From assembly GCA_008828725.1 (NCBI GenBank), contig MEHQ01004575.1:62001-126000 (forward strand): a DNA stretch of 64,000 nucleotides, written 5' to 3'. The position numbers were made by a program, and so were the translations under genes. Below, piece after piece: positions 57,880 through 64,000 of this stretch (positions are counted from its first letter, which is position 1; each line of letters opens with the position of its first letter). The stretch comes from Saccharina japonica. Its lineage: Eukaryota > Sar > Phaeophyceae > Laminariales > Laminariaceae. Under the pieces are notes generated by a model. It saw only the letters and a program-made list of their open reading frames with translations. It made no database searches and was not told the origin of the DNA.

Positions 57880-58640
57880 AGTCGATTTTTTTTTAAACGA
57901 TGTGTGCGACGATGGAGCTAGCACGTTTTGGTAGGAACGGCTTGGGTATAACGGGGCTGAACAAGGGGCACCTTCAATTCTATGAAAAAGATACAAGGAG
58001 TTTCTTGAGTCTTACTGGAAAACGTTTATTTCGTTTTTTTTACAGCAATACAACTGATGGCACAATGACACTATAGCCGTACTCCTGACCGAACAGGGCA
58101 TAGCGCAAGTTCTAGTGCTCTGATCGCTTCTTGCCCAACGTATGGCGTGCTCGTTATAGTCTCTAGGGGGTGTTGGGGCCCTTGGATCTGTTAGGAATGA
58201 CATTGTTGTATTTGCATTATGAAACGAGAGTGGTCTGCAGCAAGTATTTCGATCCTTCCGGAGCTCCTGTTTAGTTATCAACACTCTGCGGTGGCCACGT
58301 AGGATGCTACGTACGGACGGCGGAACTACAGTAGAGGTCCGGGTAGGTTGGCCTCCTAGTGCTCCTGGTTGATAATCGTTGTGAAAACAGCATCAACAGC
58401 CGGATAAACATCCATTTTCCAAGTTCGTTGTTGGTACCAGGGGTATGGGCAATTATTGTTCTTGTAAGGTGGACTCTTTGTGCTGAAATAAAAAGTCAGA
58501 ATGGTCCGGCTCCCGAGACGAAGATGTTGACCATGGCCTACGATCCATCAAACGGCTCCCATGGAATGGACGTGAAAAATATAGCTAGAGGAATGTCATC
58601 TCCCGGAGGGAGTCATGGCAGGTTGAAGTTTGACCAGAAA
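57880..58640 (-). repeat. Family T copy, inverted, with conserved protein motif
   Basis: Read on the minus strand it aligns with 27100-27930 and 60230-60960. The part at 58284-58012 encodes PTPPRDYNEHAIRWAR and STRTCAMPCSV, matching the motif order of the other copies. An upstream part (about 58540) starts MVNIFVSGAG, like MVNICVSGG at 27326. The copy contains at least one in-frame stop. Confidence 0.6.
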
Positions 58641-59689
58641 CATTATTGCCACTGAAAAAACACAAAAACAATAGTTTCTTTTTTACCGACTGCAGTGCTT
58701 TTGCGAACATGTGTTGTCCGTCGGAATGTCATTATTTTATTGCAGTATGGTTCGTTGTGTACCTATATCATGGGGCTGTTCACGTGGTAGCACTTACATT
58801 TTCCTCTAAAACCAGTTATAGGGTGACTTGATATTAGTATAGAGCGCCTCAACTCAGGAAACTTCAAAAAAATATGATGCAACCTTTGCCATAGCAAGCG
58901 TACGGCTGTTGAGTTGACCAGCCCCCTCTTTTGTGGCTGTCAAACCTGGTGAACCTTAGTGTAGAGCACCCTCCCCTAACCCCTCAATGTACGGTGGATT
59001 GACGTAGGGTTTTCGAGCGACAAGGTACGTTTGAAACTTGGGAGAACTCAGTGTTCTAAAATCCGGTTACCCTTTCTGTTCGTGAGGACCAGTATCGTTG
59101 TGAGTCGACAATCGGTAACCAAATTGCTTTTTAAAAGTTTGTTTGATCATATGTTGCCGCCTCTAACCAGCCTTTTCACTGTCGGGGTTTTTTTTGCCAC
59201 TAACCAGCAACGAAACCCGGCGTGATTGGTTATGGCCGGCCTGAAATGTTTGTGTCCCGTACGCCCTCCCAGGCTAACTACTTGTACAGAGGGGGGGGTT
59301 CGGCCACAGCATCGGGTTGTCGGGATTGAGCGAAAGCACAACAGCAGTATATTTGCGGTCCAGTGTATATCTGTGGGTGTTATCTTCGAAACTACGGAGT
59401 AAGGTGGAAGGTTTATGTTTCGAGACCTGCAATAGGTTTGTTTTATTGAAATCTAGTCGACTGCAGAAAAGCGCATACCGTGTGTACGAAATTTTTTATA
59501 TATTGAATGTGAGTCGACGACGGAAGAAAAGGCTCAACTTTCGTCTCGAGCAAATGGTAGCGGGAGCACGATAGTGCTTTGTGATCCGAACACGAGTTAC
59601 GACCCGGAAGAGGGACCGAGAAAAGGGGCAAAATAAACGATAGACAAGCACACAAACTAAAACTCCCAGAAGATAGAACGAACTTCGCC
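58641..59689. other. No supported gene
   Basis: An M1-like trace may exist near 58795-58865 (TTCCTCTAAAACCAG, TTAGTATAGAGCGCC). Other short frames are unconvincing. Confidence 0.4.
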
Positions 59690-60128
59690 GACACCTGGTA
59701 CATGTTTGTTTCTGCCACTGACCGCACGAGTATTTACTCAGGGTTGGTTTACCCGCTGTAACTTCGTCACTTCCAGATACATGCAGACCGCTCAAATTGC
59801 TTCCACATAAGCGACACTCAAACATCGCCCCTTGGATCTGGTAAACCATGCACTCACTCTGACTCATCGCCTCCAGCGAAGTCGACCCCAAACGCGACAA
59901 ACTCTATCCAGCAGGCATCGTCGAAGCATTTCGTCCTCTTCGAAAGTGACAATACGTACCGGACGGATTTCTTCATTCGCGTGGTTTCGATCGGGTGTGA
60001 TATTGATGCCTATGAATAGGCGTTTTATAATTTTGCTGACTGCTCGTTCTTCCCAGCCTCCTGGTTTCAGGAACGCAGATCCAGCAAAAACGCAGTGGCC
60101 TCACCCCCCTTCCCCCTCTCCAACGCGT
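59690..60128 (-). pseudogene. Decayed protein-like region with a zinc-ribbon-like part
   Basis: On the minus strand from about 60128 a frame without ATG reads AFLKPGGWEERAVSKIIKRL, then ITPDRNHANEEIRPVRIV, then FEEDEMLRRCLLDRV. One base shift near 59888 leads into SLEAMSQSECMVYQIQGAMF, ECRLCGSNL and CGQWQKQTCTRC. Four to five Cys in CxxC ... C ... CxxC order would suit metal binding, but the order alone is not diagnostic. The composition is clearly protein-like over about 140 codons. It may be an exon pair or a pseudogene with one indel. It lies directly beside a T copy. I do not recognise the family. Confidence 0.45.
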
Positions 60129-60229
60129 ACAGTGCATGCTTTTACGAATGCCACATAACGAGGTACCCTTGAGACTCGCGACCACCACTTTACTTACTCA
60201 GACGCTGCTTCGATCGTATGCAACTACAA

Positions 60230-60960
60230 GAACAGATCCCCGTTCCGTCAAGAACAACAAGAGTACTTGAGTCTTGGGAATAAACGTTTTCAAATAAGAC
60301 TCTCCCGGGAAAACATTTAAGAGCACTGACATAAACCATCCTCTTTGTTTATTGTTGTGATACTATTGCTGGGATAATTTCCTCTTTCTCATGGCTCCCT
60401 ACAGAAAGAAAAAGTTCTTCGGTTCTGATCACCGGGCAACCTTGATGCTTAGCCAAACTCGTTATGAGTAGGTTCAGAGGCCGCAGGTCATGCTCGACAT
60501 GTATGTCTCTGATGAAAGATCGATCCGACGCCGTTTTCATCACGAAACGTGCCTTTTACTCAAACATGACTCGCCATAACACTGGTACACACAGCCGAAT
60601 TTGAAAAAGGGCAGTTTCCCAAGCCGTTGATACTGGGTTAAGTGGAACGTTCGACCAGCATCTCCAGTAGGCGAATCTACCTGGGACTCTAGTTCGTCCG
60701 CCCGTAGCGTCTTACGCGACCACCGCAGAATCTAGATACAAGAACAGGCGCTCCGAAACGATCGATATGCTTGGTGTTGAAACAAATCGTTTCGTGATGC
60801 AAACACAGCAATGCTTTCCCTCCCATACATATCCAAGGACCCCAAAACCATCTAGGGACTTCAACGAACAAGCTACACGTTGGTCTGAAGCAGGTCGGAG
60901 CATTAGAACTGGAGCTATGCTTGGTTCCGTTAGTGCTGTTCACATTTAACCGTCCTTTCT
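60230..60960 (+). repeat. Family T copy with conserved protein motif
   Basis: It aligns with 27100-27930. The open part (about 60740-60949) encodes RRSETIDMLGVETNRFVMQT, then PSRDFNEQATRWSE and SIRTGAMLGSV, ending in TAA. It shares the CCCGTAGCGTCTTACGCGAC boundary sequence with the GTCCGTAGCGTCCTACG at 27543. Confidence 0.65.
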
Positions 60961-61049
60961 ACTTGTCGACATCCAGCACACCCAGTGTCTGTGCTGATTT
61001 TTCATTCTAGAGATAGGCCAGTTATGTGGTCACAAATCTACGACGACAA

Positions 61050-62010
61050 CGCCGTGCATGTTCCGTAAGCAGTACTGACATGGCGCTTTTGTACAATAAA
61101 ATTTAAGAAAAAATCCAAGGCAACAATTCATACGTCATCATATGGAACGATGCCCTAACTCGATATTAATTGTCGTTTTTGCGTTGTAATTGTTTATTTG
61201 TAAGTAGTTGAATATTTCGAGGTCTACTTCTTTCGACGCGTGTATTTCGTGTCTGTCGTACCCTGTCTGGTTACATACCATTCCAATTTGTTACACTGCA
61301 TACTCTATGAATAGTAGTATGTACTTTTTCTGTGGCCTAGGTTTGTACCAACATTTGGATTTTGACTCGAGTCAACAAGGGAGAAAAATGCCACTGCTTT
61401 CGCCCTACAACAATGCAAGGCTCGAGCCGCAGTGGGGAGAGCGACCTGGGGGGATAAGAGGCGACGATGGGTGTTACCGCGGATCACAGCTTCTACCTAC
61501 CTACAGAGAGAAAAGAACGCCGAATATACTATTACTGGGGGGGGGGGGTAGTAAATAGTAAATTGGACTAAGGTACGCATGAACTTGCATATTTGCACTA
61601 TAATAACATGTGGTTCTATTTACTATGGTCCTTCAAAAAATTGGTTGGATAAAAAACATTAACTGAACAACAAGAATGTGAACGTGCCTAGACTTGAAGA
61701 AGGGGGGGGGACACTGGGTGTGGTGGATGTCCATGGGTGTTAAAGACGGAATTTTTGGGGACGACGCACACACACTATTTATTTCTTGTGTCATTTCCCC
61801 CGCTTTTCCCTACGTAGTAATAAATACGGTCGTGTAATCGCGGTGACGTGGTTAAGCCCACCCTGCAAAAATATCACCGGTCACCGTACTCCCGGCCCAG
61901 AGACTACCCACACCACCCAATCCACACGCAAAACATCGACTATCTCTGAATCACGGCCAGGCGACACAGGGTTCACTCGTCGTCTGCGCGCCGATACATA
62001 ATGGTTTTCG
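61050..62010. repeat. Family S copy
   Basis: It shares TAGTATGTACTTTTTCTGTG, GACTCGAGTCAACAAGGGAG, AACAATGCAAG, GAGCCGCAGTGGGGAGAGCG and CCAATCCACACGCAAAACAT with the other S copies. A poly-G run lies near 61539. Open frames here are short and not conserved between copies. Confidence 0.6.
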
Positions 62011-63834
62011 TGGTTCTCGCTCCGCCTACTTGTCTGTTAGATGTACGCCAATAGCCAACAACTGAAGCCAAAGGCCATAACTTCAGATGACGATTTATCA
62101 CGTGATGTATGTGTACGTTTGTCGTGATCGCCTTGCAATGAGTGTAATACATGTTTATGATGATGCGCTTATGACCTGACATACTCGCACTCGAAAAAGT
62201 ATGTTTTGCTTCATGGCGGGGCGAATGTGGCAAAAAAATAAACATTTGTTTACAAAAACCGGCCGAATAAAAGACCGGAGAGTGATCGGTTTCGGTTTCT
62301 GTTGATACAATATAAATTAACAAAAAACCGATACTACTCGTTACCGTCTTCGTTCCGTCATCAGATAACGACTGGGCCAGAAAAGAGCTTCGTGGTGACT
62401 AACACACCTATATACTACGATGTAATGTAGAAAACAAAGCAGTCAATGTTTTCATAAATGACAGGCACAGCCTACCTTGCTAGCAATCTAGTGGGAATAA
62501 AAAGAAAAAGAACAGCGAAAAAAGAAAAGAAAAAGAAATACAAATTGCAGACGGACAAACATACAAACACACACAAAATATATGAAAAGGAAAATAGAGA
62601 AAGTGTCGTGCTTCCTCCGCAGGAGATGTTATATATAATTAAAAATATATTATCTTCGCTCTTCTAATAAACTGCTCACAGGGAGTTTAGGCTTGCGAGC
62701 ACTGTCGTTTTCGGTAGGGAGTCTAGGCTTGAGCTCTACATCTTACCATGAATAGTAAAGGCAACTTGAAAAACAAACGCATTCGTTTTGTTACCTGCGC
62801 GTTTTATTTAGTGTGCGGTATCACTGTTGTTCTCCTATATGAGTTGCCCCTAGGGGGCCCTAAACAGAAAAACTGCAGGAGTTCCAATTTGATGAATGCC
62901 ACTAGAGTTTTAATTTGATCAATGCCACTATTTAGGGATCTCCCACATACTGTGTTGAAAGACCGAACCCCACAATCCACTGGCCGTTTCTTTCCAACGA
63001 TGGCCGAATATAAAAAGCAAATTGGCGTTCTCGTCGTTTTTATTTATTCGTTACCAGGTACATACCTATTAATAGTTTTTTTTTTCGATGTTGATCCGTC
63101 TTTCAACGCGTGTATGTCGTGTATATCGCACCCCTCCCCGTCCAATCTGTGAATCAACGGGCGGGGTTGACGCAACAAAGATGGTTGTCAGGATCGAGGA
63201 AAAGTGATACACAATCAAATAATTCAATAATTGTTTCGGATGCTTTCTCGAATCCGTGATGTAATCCAGGTGATCCGTCGCCTCAGCTCCCCCAGGCCGC
63301 CGTGGCGATTGTTCGCCCTAGAGAGATATATAAGTTATTATTATGTCGTCACAAACCACCACCCGATATTTTACAATGCAATGCAGCGAGCAGAGAAGGC
63401 AATACAATGCCATACCTGGCATACTACAGCCCCGACCCACCCTGCAAGCTGCAAGCAGAGCAGATGCGTGAAAGAAAGAACAAAATATTGCAAACGCATT
63501 AAAGGTGGAGGCGGTCGACGCAGCAGACGGGTTTCATTTAACCCATCCAAATGAATATATGATCAGGTACATAATGAAATCCAGGGCTCCCCTCTTCACT
63601 GATCCGCATCGCTTGAGCCAAACGTGTACCAAGACCTTTGAACAAAGTACAGGATTGGTCGTATTGAAATGCCTAATAACAAATAAATCATGGCATATCT
63701 AACATAAACAATGGTTAAATATCCAGGTTAGATTAATCGCAAACTTCCGCAGTTGCAGTCATTGAATTCTACTTTTGACAATGAGGACTACGCGGAATCC
63801 GACTCAAGTCGATGAAGGAAGACCATGCTGAAAT
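62011..63834. other. No supported gene
   Basis: Includes a Lys-rich low-complexity frame near 62458-62667 (A-rich DNA) and several short frames without recognisable motifs. No TIR or tandem array was found. Confidence 0.4.
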
Positions 63835-63974
63835 GTTATCGCGATATAAATGCAAGGCAACAACCGTAGTGGCGCAGGAGGGAGGAAAGCCTTATTTGTG
63901 ACCCCGGATCTGAGTTACGACCAGGAAGGAGAGAGAAAAGGAAGGGCGAAGATAACAAATGGGATGGAAAAAAA
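63835..63974 (-). repeat. Diverged part of the GGGCGGT block
   Basis: It aligns with 17805-17945 (GATATAAATGCAAGGCAA, GTGACCCCGG-TCTGAGTTACGAC, AACAAATGGGATGGA) at roughly 85 percent by eye. Confidence 0.6.
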
Positions 63975-64000
63975 GGGCAGCGGCCAAAAGAAGGTATACC
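63975..64000. mobile_element. Start of another Mutator-like terminus, cut by the window end
   Basis: GGGCAGCGGCCAAAAGAAGG followed by TATACC corresponds to the first 26 bases of the 609-bp element. It interrupts the GGGCGGT block right after ATGGAAAAAAA. Confidence 0.6.

Overview
This window looks like eukaryotic nuclear DNA that is almost entirely transposable-element and repeat sequence. There are no bacterial-style operons and no rRNA, tRNA or CRISPR that I can see. Most open frames are short, and several structures are typically eukaryotic: an LTR element, terminal-inverted-repeat (TIR) elements flanked by target-site duplications (TSDs), and splice-like GT...AG intervals beside open frames. 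The frequent TACGTAC/GTACGAGTAC strings, moderate GC and CTG/CAG tracts would suit a microalga such as a diatom or other stramenopile. I cannot fix the taxon from sequence alone.

Left part (about 1.3-18.3 kb). A composite unit of about 7.4 kb occurs twice head-to-tail (A, about 1.4-8.84 kb; B, 8.85-15.68 kb). A partial inverted copy (C, 15.68-18.25 kb) follows. Each unit starts with a 1.4-kb hAT-like element (H1), which carries three adjacent mariner-type MITEs (M1). A 609-bp Mutator-like MITE comes next, then anonymous DNA, then a low-complexity protein gene that is open in B (442 codons) and broken in A. H1 has perfect 8-bp TSDs in A and C, and a related unoccupied target lies near 25.6 kb.

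Middle (18.3-41.2 kb). A roughly 570-bp tandem unit (XY) flanks an Ala-rich/Gly-rich open frame that contains the only assembly gap. A 180-bp tandem duplication, a foldback element and a copy of repeat family T follow. Next is a 1.8-kb hAT-like element (H2) with a nested foldback. A 3.96-kb LTR retrotransposon (37.25-41.21 kb) carries a frameshifted gag-like region on the minus strand and no visible pol.

Right part (41.2-64 kb). Two Harbinger-like MITE families (R1, R2) sit among repeat families S and T. A 2.94-kb segment is duplicated in tandem almost without change (P1 45.70-48.27 kb; P2 48.64-51.20 kb). Its neighbourhood is also duplicated (Q1 41.6-44.90 kb; Q2 51.2-53.76 kb). A pogo-like MITE (54.05-54.98 kb), more S and T copies and three protein-like fragments (44.9, 57.0 and 59.7-60.1 kb) complete the window. 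The last 26 bases begin another Mutator-like terminus.

How the parts relate: nearly all features explain one another by nested insertion followed by tandem and inverted duplication. No intact host gene and no intact transposase or reverse transcriptase is visible. The best candidates for undescribed biology are the composite A/B/C unit with its 442-codon protein, the gag-only LTR element with a 33-residue repeat array, and repeat family T, whose three diverged copies keep a common protein motif.
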